Position numbers and translations under genes: made by a program. A stretch of DNA of 64,000 nucleotides, from NCBI RefSeq assembly GCF_003148625.1, contig NZ_QGGO01000006.1, positions 124,001 through 188,000 on the forward strand, in the 5' to 3' direction. Below are positions 53,241 to 62,523 of the stretch, piece by piece. Within the stretch, counting starts at the first letter, position 1. Every line of letters starts with the position of its first letter. Below the pieces are notes generated by a model that made no database searches, was not told the DNA's origin, and was given only the letters and a program-made list of their open reading frames with translations. Origin of the DNA: Arcicella aurantiaca. GTDB taxonomy: Bacteria; Bacteroidota; Bacteroidia; Cytophagales; Spirosomataceae.

Positions 53241-55430
53241 TTATTTAATTGTCTCATATTCAACCATATATTCTTTCCCTTTTTCAACGGTCAATTCATA
53301 GTTTTTAGGCGAAATTTCTTTCACAATTCCTTGCTTACAACTTGGCTTTATGGCACTTTTAAAACGTAAAGTACCTGTTCCTGAATCTGCTCCTGAAACG
53401 GTAATTTTCTTATCTGAAACCGTTAATTTTACGTCACCTTTTGGTGTTGGCACTGAACCTTCCATCCATTTTAAACCGCCTAATTGTGGTTCAATTAAAT
53501 AGGTTTCATAAGCAGGTGAAAGCGGTTTTACTCCTAAATAATATTTTCCTAAAAGATAAATTGGACTTGCCCCCCAAGCGTGGCAAAGGCTTTTTCCAAA
53601 TTCACGACCGTACATTCCGTAATGTTCTGAGCCTTTTTTTGTTGGATTATATTCTTCCCAAAAAGAAGTTGCCCCCAAATTCAACATTCCGCCCCAATAG
53701 TCTTTCATTTCTTTCAAAACGTAACTTTGTTCGCCCAATGCACAAAGTGCCTCCAATTCATAAAAACGCATATATGGCGTAGTGATTTTCTGAATTTTAT
53801 CATTCAAAAGCACATTGTTTTTGATTTCTTGCTTTTTCGATTCATCTAAATAATTGAAGAAAATAGCAAACATATTGGCATAACGAGTTACGTTTTCCGT
53901 TTGCTTTCCGTCCACTTGGCTATGCACAAATGCGTGTTTTTCATTGTTCCAATAATTGGCAAAAAACTTAGTTTTTAGCTCTGAACCAATGTTTTTATAT
54001 TTTTCTGCCCCTTGTGAATCGTTAGCGATATTGGCACACAAAGCCATTGTTTCTAAACTCCTCGTCAATAATAATTGCTCGAAACTTACTTCACCTTTTT
54101 TGCTCAAACCTTCTGCCCAGTCGATAAAAATCCAGTCGCCCGCCAAACCTTCCATCATGCCATTTTTATTTCTTCTACCTAAACAATATTCCATCAAAGT
54201 TTGCATTCGTGGATATAATTGTTTGATAAATTCTTTGTCACCTGTATGTTGATAATAGTCGTAAATGCCTAAAAACCAATAGAATGTATAATCCATAATG
54301 GTATTGATGTGACTCGTCACAGGGTCTTTTCCTCGAAGTGCAAGCAAAGTACGTTTTACCGTTGGAGCATCGAAAAATAGGTAATAATTCATCAAATAAC
54401 TTTGGTAAGCATCACCTGACCAAATCCAACGGTCACGTTTGATTCCGTCAATAAAAAACTCACGAGTATTGAGATGAAAAGTATATTTGGCAACGTCATA
54501 AATCTTATTAATTTGGTCATCAGAACATTTGAAATTTCCTCTTTCTGTCACAGGCAAATATTCATAAAGCATTGACAATGAATCTACTGAAACCGAACCA
54601 TCATAAACCACATTCACGTAACGAAAGGCTTTTGTTAAATCCATGATAGAATCTTTCTTTTGGATTTGGTTGATTTCCAAATTGTCCAACGTTTCACAGT
54701 GTTCCGCTGAGAGGGCTTCTTCTTTTGATTCTCCGTAATAAATGGTCAAATTTCCTTTTCCTTTCAAGCCTTTTAATTTGATAAAACCGAACGTTTCTTT
54801 GCCAAAATCAACTAATATTGATTTCGCATTTCGTTCCGTTTTTACAGCAAATTGTTCTTTGGTTGCCAAGGCGAATTTTGAAGGTGGAGTTAGTGGAGAA
54901 TTGAAATTCCACGAACCTGCTTTTAACCAAGTTGTACCCGATTGGTCTGACGCTTTTCCTGTTTCATCAATCCATTCTTTATCTTCAAAAGTTACCAACC
55001 AAGTGGAATCGGAAACGATAGTTTTTCCTTTCACGAAAATTGAGGGAACTCTATCTTGGCAGAAAACTTTTAAGTTGATTCGGTGTTTTCCCGCAGGAAC
55101 GGTAATTTTTTTAGGATAGCCAGCAAATGCTTTTCCGTCAATTTTTACATTATACTGCCCTTCTACAAAAATCTCAACTTCCTCTGGTGAAGATAAATTG
55201 AAGTCTTTATGAAAATCCATGAGGTTATAATGGCTATCCAATTTCCAGAATGGAGGTAAAAACGAACCTCTTTCCGTTCTTCTATTTTGCATTTTATTGC
55301 CTAACCAAACTTCATAATCACCTGGATACCAAATCCATGTAGCTTGTTGTGCAAATGTTGGCAATGAAAGTAAAAAGAACAAAAACGCCGACAGCATTTT
55401 TGTCAAGGAAGAAAACTTTTGTGTTGACAT
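53241..55430 (-). CDS. GH78-like alpha-L-rhamnosidase
   Basis: About 729 residues from the ATG at 55430 (MSTQKFSSLTKM...), giving a signal peptide ending near PTFAQQ; the longer frame reads through a palindrome. N-terminal beta-sandwich domains (about 35-300) precede an (alpha/alpha)6 catalytic domain with DGIKRDRWIWSGDAYQSYL and DWIFIDWAEG, then GEQSYVLKEMKDYWGGMLNLGATSFWEEYNP and a C-terminal beta domain. It is divergent from the GH78 enzyme at 45377 and probably has a different rhamnosyl linkage specificity. Confidence 0.87.
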   Translation of the reverse strand: MSTQKFSSLTKMLSAFLFFLLSLPTFAQQATWIWYPGDYEVWLGNKMQNRRTERGSFLPPFWKLDSHYNLMDFHKDFNLSSPEEVEIFVEGQYNVKIDGKAFAGYPKKITVPAGKHRINLKVFCQDRVPSIFVKGKTIVSDSTWLVTFEDKEWIDETGKASDQSGTTWLKAGSWNFNSPLTPPSKFALATKEQFAVKTERNAKSILVDFGKETFGFIKLKGLKGKGNLTIYYGESKEEALSAEHCETLDNLEINQIQKKDSIMDLTKAFRYVNVVYDGSVSVDSLSMLYEYLPVTERGNFKCSDDQINKIYDVAKYTFHLNTREFFIDGIKRDRWIWSGDAYQSYLMNYYLFFDAPTVKRTLLALRGKDPVTSHINTIMDYTFYWFLGIYDYYQHTGDKEFIKQLYPRMQTLMEYCLGRRNKNGMMEGLAGDWIFIDWAEGLSKKGEVSFEQLLLTRSLETMALCANIANDSQGAEKYKNIGSELKTKFFANYWNNEKHAFVHSQVDGKQTENVTRYANMFAIFFNYLDESKKQEIKNNVLLNDKIQKITTPYMRFYELEALCALGEQSYVLKEMKDYWGGMLNLGATSFWEEYNPTKKGSEHYGMYGREFGKSLCHAWGASPIYLLGKYYLGVKPLSPAYETYLIEPQLGGLKWMEGSVPTPKGDVKLTVSDKKITVSGADSGTGTLRFKSAIKPSCKQGIVKEISPKNYELTVEKGKEYMVEYETIK

Positions 55431-55447
55431 TGTTTTTGATTTTATGC

Positions 55448-55514
55448 GTAACACAGACTTCAGTCTGTAATTTTTATTATTAATGTTAGTTTTACAGACT
55501 GAAGTCTGTGTTAC
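55448..55514. repeat. Perfect 23-bp inverted repeat, CAGACTTCAGTCTG family
   Basis: Arms GTAACACAGACTTCAGTCTG... (55448-55470) and its exact complement (55492-55514). Each arm contains a small palindrome. Three tandem units of the same sequence lie at 57104-57190. The SSS gene's stop is at its right edge. Confidence 0.9.
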
Positions 55515-55515
55515 A

Positions 55516-57099
55516 TTACCCAAAATATAAATATAAACTCACCATCACGAGTGCTAAGGAAATCCATAGAATCCATACTCGGTGAGTAGGTTTAATTCTC
55601 TCAGAAATTTCTTGTTCGGTCATTTCATAAATAGTTGGGTTGGTGTCAAATAATGATATTAGAATAGCAACCACAAACAAAAAGGCAAAAATGTAAAAAG
55701 ATAAAAGCATATAATGAGGCCAAATTGGGTATTTATCAGGCGTAAAAACCCATAAATACAAGATGCCAACACCTAAACTAAATGCTGAACCGAATGATAA
55801 AATTCCGTTTACGGCATTGCGAGTTGTGCGTTTCCAAAAGACAGTTAGCAGAAATACCACCGATAATGGTGGTGCAATGAACCCTAAAACCGATTGAAAA
55901 ACATCAAAAAGATTTAAGCCTTTAATGTTATCAATTGCCAACGCCATCATTATGGCAAACAAACAACCCGCCACAACCGACATCCGACCAACTTTAATGA
56001 GTTCTTTATTGGTAGCATTTGGATTTATCTTTTGTGCATATACGTCCATTGTGAAAACGGTACTCAAAGAATTTAACGAAGAGCCAATTGTGCCAACCAA
56101 AACCGCAATCAAAACAACAATTACAAGCCCATTCATTCCCGCAGGAAACAGATTTGTAACCATCGTCATATATGCTTCCGAAGGGTCTTTTAAATTTGGG
56201 AAAAGAATAAAACAAATAACGCCTGTTAGAATAAAAAGCGGAAGCGAAAGTATTTTTAACCAACCGATAAAATTTACGCCCATTTGCCCTTGTTCCAAAT
56301 TTTTAGCCCCTAAAACCGATTGCACCATTGCTTGGTCGGTACAAAAAAAGGCAATAGCCGAAACAGGATAACCCAATAAAATGGCTTGCCAAGGGTATTT
56401 TGTATCATTGGAAGGATGAATTAGCGACCAATAATTACTCGGAACACTATTGTACATCGCTGAAATTCCGCCTACTTTTATCAAGCCCAAAATGGTTAAA
56501 GTCAGCGAAACACCAATCAATAAAATCATTTGAAAAACATTTACTTTGGCAATAGCTTTTAGTCCACCCGCAAAGGCAAATATTCCTGCAAAAAGCACCA
56601 AAACAATAACAGATTGCCACATTGGAACACCTAAAATTTGTCTAACTAAAAACCCGCCCGCAAATAAACCCAATGATAACCAAGAGATTAATATTTTAAC
56701 AAGGGCATACCAAGCTAAAATATTTTGTGTTGATTTTCCGTAACGTTTGCCCATAAATTCGGGCATGGTAGAAACCTTTGCCGCTAAATATTTGGGAGCA
56801 AAAACAATGGCAAGCAAGAATAAAAATACAAATGCGTACCACTCAAAATTAACGGCAACAATGCCTGTGCTATACCCAATACTGGCAAAAGCCAAAAGCA
56901 TAGAAGGTCCAACATTTGTTCCCCACATATTGAAGCCGATACTCGCCCAACCAAGGGATTTATTGGCTAAAAAAAGCGTTTCATCGTCTGTGGTTTTATT
57001 AGAAAAACTGGCTCTGTAACCGATGATTATTAAAATTGCCAAATAGGCAATCACAATAATGTAATCTAATGTGGTTAAGCGTTCAACGATATTGGTCAT
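55516..57099 (-). CDS. Sodium:solute symporter (SSS family)
   Basis: 527 residues, about 14 hydrophobic segments. Typical features are LTTLDYIIVIAYLAILIIIG at the start, the GWASIGFNMWGTNVGPSMLLAFASIGY loop, the broken helix GLKAIAKVNVFQMI, the late-helix GTIGSSLNSLSTVFTMDVY and GLNLFDVFQSVLGFIAPPLSVVFLL. It is an inner-membrane Na+ symporter, probably for a sugar or uronic acid released by the cluster's glycosidases. Confidence 0.93.
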   Translation of the reverse strand: MTNIVERLTTLDYIIVIAYLAILIIIGYRASFSNKTTDDETLFLANKSLGWASIGFNMWGTNVGPSMLLAFASIGYSTGIVAVNFEWYAFVFLFLLAIVFAPKYLAAKVSTMPEFMGKRYGKSTQNILAWYALVKILISWLSLGLFAGGFLVRQILGVPMWQSVIVLVLFAGIFAFAGGLKAIAKVNVFQMILLIGVSLTLTILGLIKVGGISAMYNSVPSNYWSLIHPSNDTKYPWQAILLGYPVSAIAFFCTDQAMVQSVLGAKNLEQGQMGVNFIGWLKILSLPLFILTGVICFILFPNLKDPSEAYMTMVTNLFPAGMNGLVIVVLIAVLVGTIGSSLNSLSTVFTMDVYAQKINPNATNKELIKVGRMSVVAGCLFAIMMALAIDNIKGLNLFDVFQSVLGFIAPPLSVVFLLTVFWKRTTRNAVNGILSFGSAFSLGVGILYLWVFTPDKYPIWPHYMLLSFYIFAFLFVVAILISLFDTNPTIYEMTEQEISERIKPTHRVWILWISLALVMVSLYLYFG

Positions 57100-57103
57100 G
57101 TTA

Positions 57104-57190
57104 GTAACACAGACTTCAGTCTGTATGAAATTGTAACACAGACTTCAGTCTGTATGAAATTGTAACACAGACTTTAGTCTGTAAAATTGT
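57104..57190. repeat. Three tandem 29-bp units, CAGACTTCAGTCTG family
   Basis: Unit starts at 57104, 57133 and 57162: gtaacacagacttcagtctg plus tatgaaatt; the third has ttt for ttc. A related hairpin (caggctaaagcctt) follows at 57209. They fill the gap between GH2 and SSS genes. Confidence 0.9.
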
Positions 57191-57224
57191 TTATTATTAG
57201 GTTACGTACAGGCTAAAGCCTTTG

Positions 57225-59993
57225 TTACTTACCTGTAAAATCAAAATATAGCACTAATTCAATAGCACGTTTAGGCTCTTTTTCGTAATCATAAAAAATG
57301 TGTTTCATGCTCATAGGCCCTGTATTTTCAACACGATTTGTCTTTGAGCCAATCCCTGCAATTCCTTGCATAAATGAAATATCGCCACTTGGAAAATTAA
57401 GCACATAATTTTGATAAGGGTCGGTTTTGAAAGCAGGCGTAAAGAGTCGGAAGAAGACATCTTCGTTTTCCGTAACAACGGTAAAATCTTGACTTTTTGT
57501 TAGAAATTTACACCAATACATATTGGAGTGGTAGCCCTTAAATTCAGGATAAACGAATGGGATTTCGCCTGTTTCGGTAGTATTATAATCCTTTTTCCAA
57601 ACGCCAAATTGATTCCCTTTCATGCGGTTTTTCCAAACTCGATAAGGTCCATTTCCCATATATTCCACACCTTTAATTTCGTTTTCTGGAAATGAAAAGT
57701 TTACGCCAAAAAAGGTCGTCAAATAAGCCGCAGGGAAATAATTAACTTTCATTTTTACCCAACCCGAAGGATAAATAGTCCATTGAAGCGTATTGTAAGC
57801 ACTTTTTCTATCAAAAGTTGATTCGATAATGATATTCCCATTTTCTGTTTTATGCGTAAAATTTTGAAAGTTTGTAGCTCCTTCTTGAACAATTGGTCCA
57901 TTGTTGAACGGAATAAAACCTTTTGCGTTTTTCACCCCTTGCAATAATCCCGTTTTCTTATTGAATAGAATGGTCAAATCTTTGCTTTGAACTTCAAAAA
58001 GAGAATCTTTTTCAACGATTTGTACAGGTTTTTCGCCCGTTGTTTTTACCATTGATTTTGCAATGTTTTGTGGAAGTACAATTTTAAAACTCCAAGTGAA
58101 AATCTCTTTCTTGAAAGCGTCAAAAGCCGTTAGATACAAGACACTATATTGTTGCCAATCTTGCGGTAATGTGATAGAAATTTGCCCTTTTTCAAGTGGT
58201 TTTAGATTTGGAGCAATAGCAGTTCCTGTTTTTTCAATCTTGTTTGAAGTGGTTAAATCCTTCAATTTCCAAGTGAATGAGCAGTTTTTGAGATTGGTGA
58301 AATGATAACGATTTTCAATATTTAATTTACCGTCAAAAGCAGAAGTGATTTCTTTGGCTTCCATTTTTATTGGACTCCAAACTTCTTTTATCGTAAAATA
58401 ACTGCCTTCTTTTTCTCGATAAGGCCCAACAATTCCATCAGCCGCACGATTACCGTCGGTGTCTAAAATCCCATTTTTATCAGTTCTGACAACTCCTTGG
58501 TCAACAAAATCCCATAAAAAACCGCCTGCTGAAAGGGGTGTTACCCACATTTTTTCCCAATAATCTTCTAAACCTGCTCCGTGTCCGCCGTCGTACATTC
58601 CATGCAGAAATTCGGTAGGCATTACAATATGATGACCGTTGTCATAATTCCCAATTCCATAATTATAATCACGATAATGCTGGGTGTCAAAACCGCCAAA
58701 ATCTTCCCATGCGTGTATTACAGGGCGTTTTTGTATATCTTCTTGTGGAAAAATTGGGTCAAGTTCATAATTGTGTCCACCTTCATTTCCGTTAATCCAA
58801 AAGATTACAGAAGGGTGGTTTTCATCGTGAACCATCAATTCTTTCAATAATTTTGTTCCTGTTTTTGTATCATAATTGCCGTGCCAACCTGCCAATTCGT
58901 CAAAAACAAAAATCCCTAAGGAATCGCAAACTGTTAAAAAATGGTCGTCGGGTGGATAGTGCGACATTCTTACGGCATTCATGTTCATGTCTTTCATCAA
59001 ACCAACGTCTAATAAACTGATGCTTTTACTCAATGTTCGCCCTGAATTTGCCCAAAAAGAATGACGATTTACACCTTTAAATTTCACTTTTACGCCATTC
59101 ACATATACACCGTCACGTTGGCGAACTTCCACTGTTCGGAAGCCAATTTGTTGAGTAATAATGTGTTGAACTTTTCCTTTTTCGATAAAGCTAACCACCA
59201 ATTTATAAAGATTTGGGGTTTCAGAAGTCCAGAGATTAATGGCAGGATAATTATTTTCTATGCTGATTGTATTTTGTCCCGCTAAAATATTGGCTTTGAT
59301 AGCTTGCCCTACTTTTCGCCCATCAATGGTGTGTAATTGAGCATTAATTACGGCATTTTCAGACGACGGATTTACGAAAATATTGGCTTTAAGATTTCCA
59401 CTTGCATCAGCATTAATTGCTACTCTTTTGATGTGTTCTTGCGGAAGAGCTTCCAAAAATACAGGTCGGAAAATACCTCCAAAAATCCAGAAATCACCTT
59501 TGCGTTCTGCCTCATTAACCGACTGATTTTCAGAGTGCTTACTTACAGAAACTTCAAGCGTATTGTTGCCTTCTACTAATAATTTAGAAATATCATATTT
59601 GAAAGCATAATACGAACCTTGATGTTTTTCACCTGCTAATTGACCGTTAATTTTCACTTCGGTATCAGTCATAACTCCCTCAAAAACAAGGTTTATTACT
59701 TTGCCTTTCCATGTTTTAGGAACTTGAAAAACGTGTTTGTACAATCCTTTTTCTTTTCCACGAGAACTATCTTTGGCAAAACCATAATTGTACTTGCCAA
59801 AACCTTGCATTTCCCAATTAGAAGGTACAGGAATGGTAGTCCATTTTCCCGAATTTCGTCCTGCGGTACAGAAGAAATCCCAGTTGACGGTATGGTCATT
59901 TCCAGTTCCTGACAAATACATTTTCTGAGTTTCTTGTGCAGAAAGTATTTGAGGAAAAACTATGAAGAATAGTAGGTGAAAAAGGTATTTCAT
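57225..59993 (-). CDS. GH2-family glycosidase (beta-galactosidase/beta-glucuronidase-like)
   Basis: About 922 residues from the ATG at 59993 (MKYLFHLLFFIVFPQILSAQ, signal peptide); the longer frame overlaps the esterase gene. Sugar-binding jelly-roll (about 40-190), Ig-like domain (about 200-300), TIM barrel (about 300-600) with GVNRHSFWANSGRTLS, the acid/base Glu in WINGNEGG and the nucleophile Glu in MPTEFLHGMYDG, then C-terminal beta-sandwiches. It removes a beta-linked galactosyl, glucuronosyl or related residue, or an alpha-L-arabinopyranosyl, from a plant glycan in the periplasm. Confidence 0.9.
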   Translation of the reverse strand: MKYLFHLLFFIVFPQILSAQETQKMYLSGTGNDHTVNWDFFCTAGRNSGKWTTIPVPSNWEMQGFGKYNYGFAKDSSRGKEKGLYKHVFQVPKTWKGKVINLVFEGVMTDTEVKINGQLAGEKHQGSYYAFKYDISKLLVEGNNTLEVSVSKHSENQSVNEAERKGDFWIFGGIFRPVFLEALPQEHIKRVAINADASGNLKANIFVNPSSENAVINAQLHTIDGRKVGQAIKANILAGQNTISIENNYPAINLWTSETPNLYKLVVSFIEKGKVQHIITQQIGFRTVEVRQRDGVYVNGVKVKFKGVNRHSFWANSGRTLSKSISLLDVGLMKDMNMNAVRMSHYPPDDHFLTVCDSLGIFVFDELAGWHGNYDTKTGTKLLKELMVHDENHPSVIFWINGNEGGHNYELDPIFPQEDIQKRPVIHAWEDFGGFDTQHYRDYNYGIGNYDNGHHIVMPTEFLHGMYDGGHGAGLEDYWEKMWVTPLSAGGFLWDFVDQGVVRTDKNGILDTDGNRAADGIVGPYREKEGSYFTIKEVWSPIKMEAKEITSAFDGKLNIENRYHFTNLKNCSFTWKLKDLTTSNKIEKTGTAIAPNLKPLEKGQISITLPQDWQQYSVLYLTAFDAFKKEIFTWSFKIVLPQNIAKSMVKTTGEKPVQIVEKDSLFEVQSKDLTILFNKKTGLLQGVKNAKGFIPFNNGPIVQEGATNFQNFTHKTENGNIIIESTFDRKSAYNTLQWTIYPSGWVKMKVNYFPAAYLTTFFGVNFSFPENEIKGVEYMGNGPYRVWKNRMKGNQFGVWKKDYNTTETGEIPFVYPEFKGYHSNMYWCKFLTKSQDFTVVTENEDVFFRLFTPAFKTDPYQNYVLNFPSGDISFMQGIAGIGSKTNRVENTGPMSMKHIFYDYEKEPKRAIELVLYFDFTGK

Positions 59994-60000
59994 AATGATT

Positions 60001-61416
60001 TTATTTCGTTCTAAAAGGTCTTGCAGGAAGTCCAGCCTGATTAAATAAGTTAGGTTTTGCCGTTTCGTCCCATGCAAATCGTACTGATTTTGGTTTACTT
60101 ATATTTGGAGCAGTAACAACAACAGAGTTTCCTTCAATTTGAGCATTTGCCTTTACAAAATGCCCATCATTTGCTGCTAATTCAAAAAAAGTTAAGGCTT
60201 TTCCGTCTTTACTAAGCAAACCATTTTCAGCATTTTTGAAGGTGATAATTGCTTTATCCCCGTCAATTTTAATTTTCTCAAATTCGGGACCTTGGGCGAT
60301 AATTCCTTTTTTATCGTAGTCATTTTTTAAAGCCAAGAGAGCCAATCTTTTGCCAATTTCCCATTTATAAGAAGGGTGTAATTCGGTCAGAGAATCAATC
60401 AAATCGGTGGTGGTTACATAGTCAGTTTTAGACAAAATTTTGCTCACATTGGCTTGTGCTTCCCAAAAAGTAGGAAGGGTTTTATTATCTAAAATGACCT
60501 TTCCTTTCGATGAAGAATATAAATATGGAACAATTTGAACGTAATAAAATGGCATCTTTTCATCGTGCCAAGCATTTCGCCAACTCTTAATTAAGGTTTC
60601 TAATTTGTGTGTATATTGAGTAGAATCTTTCAAAAAACAGTTGCTTTCGCCTTGATACCACAGAAAACCACGCATGGCTAATTTTTCCAATGGACGAATC
60701 ATCGGATTATAAAATTTAGCGGGTTCGCCATCTACCTTTTGATTTTTATAGTATGCTGATTCAGCAAAGGCTTCTTCTGAAATCCAAGGCTCAATTCTAC
60801 TTCCCGGAATTGCCGAAGAAATCATTCCGATTGGAACGTCCGTTTGTAGATTAATTTCTTTTGCAAAAAAATACCCAACTGCCGAAAACGAACGCAGTGC
60901 TGAATCTTTGGCAATACTCCAACCTCGATGCAAAGAATCTGGTTTTACCAGCTCTTTACGGTTTACCAAAAAGATTCTGATATTTGGGTTTTTAGCGAAT
61001 TGTAGTTCATCCACAGGATTTTGTCCTTCTACATTTGGACGTGTAACTTTGCTATTTTTTCGCATGGTATATTCCATGTTTGATTGCCCTGAACATAGCC
61101 ATACTTCACCCACTAAAATATTCTGTAATTTGATAGTGTTTTTTCCAGTAATAACCATCTCAGATGGTTTATTTGAGGTTTTTAGTGCTTTTAAGGTTAC
61201 ACTCCAATTGCCATCTGAATCGGTTTTTGTGGTTTTATTTTGACCTGCAAATTGTACCGATACTTGTTCTCCGACGGAAGCCTTCCCCCAAATTTGGACA
61301 GGTTTATTTCTTTGTAAAACCATATTATGCCCTAAAACTCTTGGAAGAATTATTTGAGCATTGAGGTTTATATTCGTTAAAAATATACTTAAAAATATGA
61401 GTGTTAATTGCTTCAT
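60001..61416 (-). CDS. Sialate O-acetylesterase-type carbohydrate esterase (SGNH)
   Basis: 471 residues with a signal peptide ending near NLNAQ (21). SASA/SGNH motifs: nucleophile Ser in CSGQSNMEYTM, IPGSRIEPW, WYQGESNCF and the catalytic His in LTELHPSYKWEIGKRLA. In plant-glycan clusters these enzymes remove acetyl groups from pectin, xylan or side chains. It lies seven bases upstream of the GH2 start, so the two are co-transcribed. Confidence 0.91.
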   Translation of the reverse strand: MKQLTLIFLSIFLTNINLNAQIILPRVLGHNMVLQRNKPVQIWGKASVGEQVSVQFAGQNKTTKTDSDGNWSVTLKALKTSNKPSEMVITGKNTIKLQNILVGEVWLCSGQSNMEYTMRKNSKVTRPNVEGQNPVDELQFAKNPNIRIFLVNRKELVKPDSLHRGWSIAKDSALRSFSAVGYFFAKEINLQTDVPIGMISSAIPGSRIEPWISEEAFAESAYYKNQKVDGEPAKFYNPMIRPLEKLAMRGFLWYQGESNCFLKDSTQYTHKLETLIKSWRNAWHDEKMPFYYVQIVPYLYSSSKGKVILDNKTLPTFWEAQANVSKILSKTDYVTTTDLIDSLTELHPSYKWEIGKRLALLALKNDYDKKGIIAQGPEFEKIKIDGDKAIITFKNAENGLLSKDGKALTFFELAANDGHFVKANAQIEGNSVVVTAPNISKPKSVRFAWDETAKPNLFNQAGLPARPFRTK

Positions 61417-61492
61417 TGTTGGCGTTTAGGTATGACAAGTTTCTCACCTGTCAGCGGAGTTACTCATTTATTTTGACAGGTTAAAACCTGTG

Positions 61493-62401
61493 CTACTGTT
61501 GGAGTAATGTATTTAAAACCTTCTTTTTTACCTTGAAAATTGTTCCGTGTTTATGTCCTTCTGGCACAGAAATCTCTTTTGAAATGTCTGTAAATGTTTT
61601 GAAGTCAGTAGTTTTCATGGCTTCGTAGGTTTTTTCTCGATAGGTATCATAATAAATCAACCATTCATTCCCAACTTTCACTACGGCAGGTCCTTCTGTA
61701 AAATTTTTAGTAAAAGGAGCGGAAACATCTTTATATTCACCCGTAACAGTATTGCTAAATGCTACTTTAATATTTCTGTTGGGGCGAGTATTGTCTTTTA
61801 AAACCAATACAAAATCATCTTCTTTTCGCTTTACAATTACGGCATCAATCACACTGAATTTTGGGTCGATGAATAGTTTTGTGGGAGTAAATGTTTTAAA
61901 ATCAGATGTTTGTGTGAAATACATTCGATGATTGTTATTTTCATCTTCAATGCCTTTCTCAAAACGATTTGGAATACACGATGCCCAAATGATAGTGAAT
62001 TGTTTGGTAGATTTATCGAAAAATAACTCAGGAGCCCAGACATTTATAGTTGTTGGTTCATGTTTCATGACGGGTAAAAATTGTTGTTCCGACCAATGAA
62101 TTAAATCCTTTGAATTGGCATAACCAAACCCTAAATCGCCACGCCAACTGCTTGTCCAAACCAAGTGAAAAGTGCCGTCTTCTCCTTGCACAATGGATGG
62201 GTCACGCATTACTTTTTGATTGCCGATGTTCGGTTTTAGTAAAGTCTTATTCAAATCTTTCCAATGATACGCATCTTCGGAATACAACATTCTTAAACCT
62301 TCATTGGCAGGTTCATGAAAGGACGTAAATAAATAGACATCTTTTGAACAAGCCGTTGCGAAAATTGAAAGGAATATTAGATAAATGAGGTTCTTTTTCA
62401 T
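61493..62401 (-). CDS. GH43-like secreted glycosidase (five-bladed propeller)
   Basis: 302 residues. The N-terminus MKKNLIYLIFLSIFATACS suggests a lipoprotein signal with Cys about 18. Five-bladed propeller of the GH43/GH62 type: base Asp in VMRDPSIVQGEDG, WAPELFFD, pKa-modulating Asp in VIDAVIVK and general acid Glu in TEGPAVVKVG. It is probably an arabinofuranosidase, xylosidase or galactosidase on the cell surface. A repeat (cacctgt/gacaggt hairpins, 61437-61490) separates it from the esterase gene. Confidence 0.8.
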   Translation of the reverse strand: MKKNLIYLIFLSIFATACSKDVYLFTSFHEPANEGLRMLYSEDAYHWKDLNKTLLKPNIGNQKVMRDPSIVQGEDGTFHLVWTSSWRGDLGFGYANSKDLIHWSEQQFLPVMKHEPTTINVWAPELFFDKSTKQFTIIWASCIPNRFEKGIEDENNNHRMYFTQTSDFKTFTPTKLFIDPKFSVIDAVIVKRKEDDFVLVLKDNTRPNRNIKVAFSNTVTGEYKDVSAPFTKNFTEGPAVVKVGNEWLIYYDTYREKTYEAMKTTDFKTFTDISKEISVPEGHKHGTIFKVKKKVLNTLLQQ

Positions 62402-62523
62402 AGAAAGATTGACAGGTTTTGTCCAAAGTATTAGGTACTAAGTATTAAGACTAAATACAACATATTTTCACTAATTTTCTTAATACTTAATACATTGGAC
62501 TTAATACATTACATACTTTCAAA

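Noticed and set aside
57104-57190. CRISPR-like reading of three 29-bp repeats
   Set aside because: The units are directly tandem without unique spacers.
62423-62505. Imperfect TAAGTATTAAG inverted repeats between GH43-like and sialidase-fold genes
   Set aside because: The arms are AT-rich and poorly matched; too weak to list as an element.
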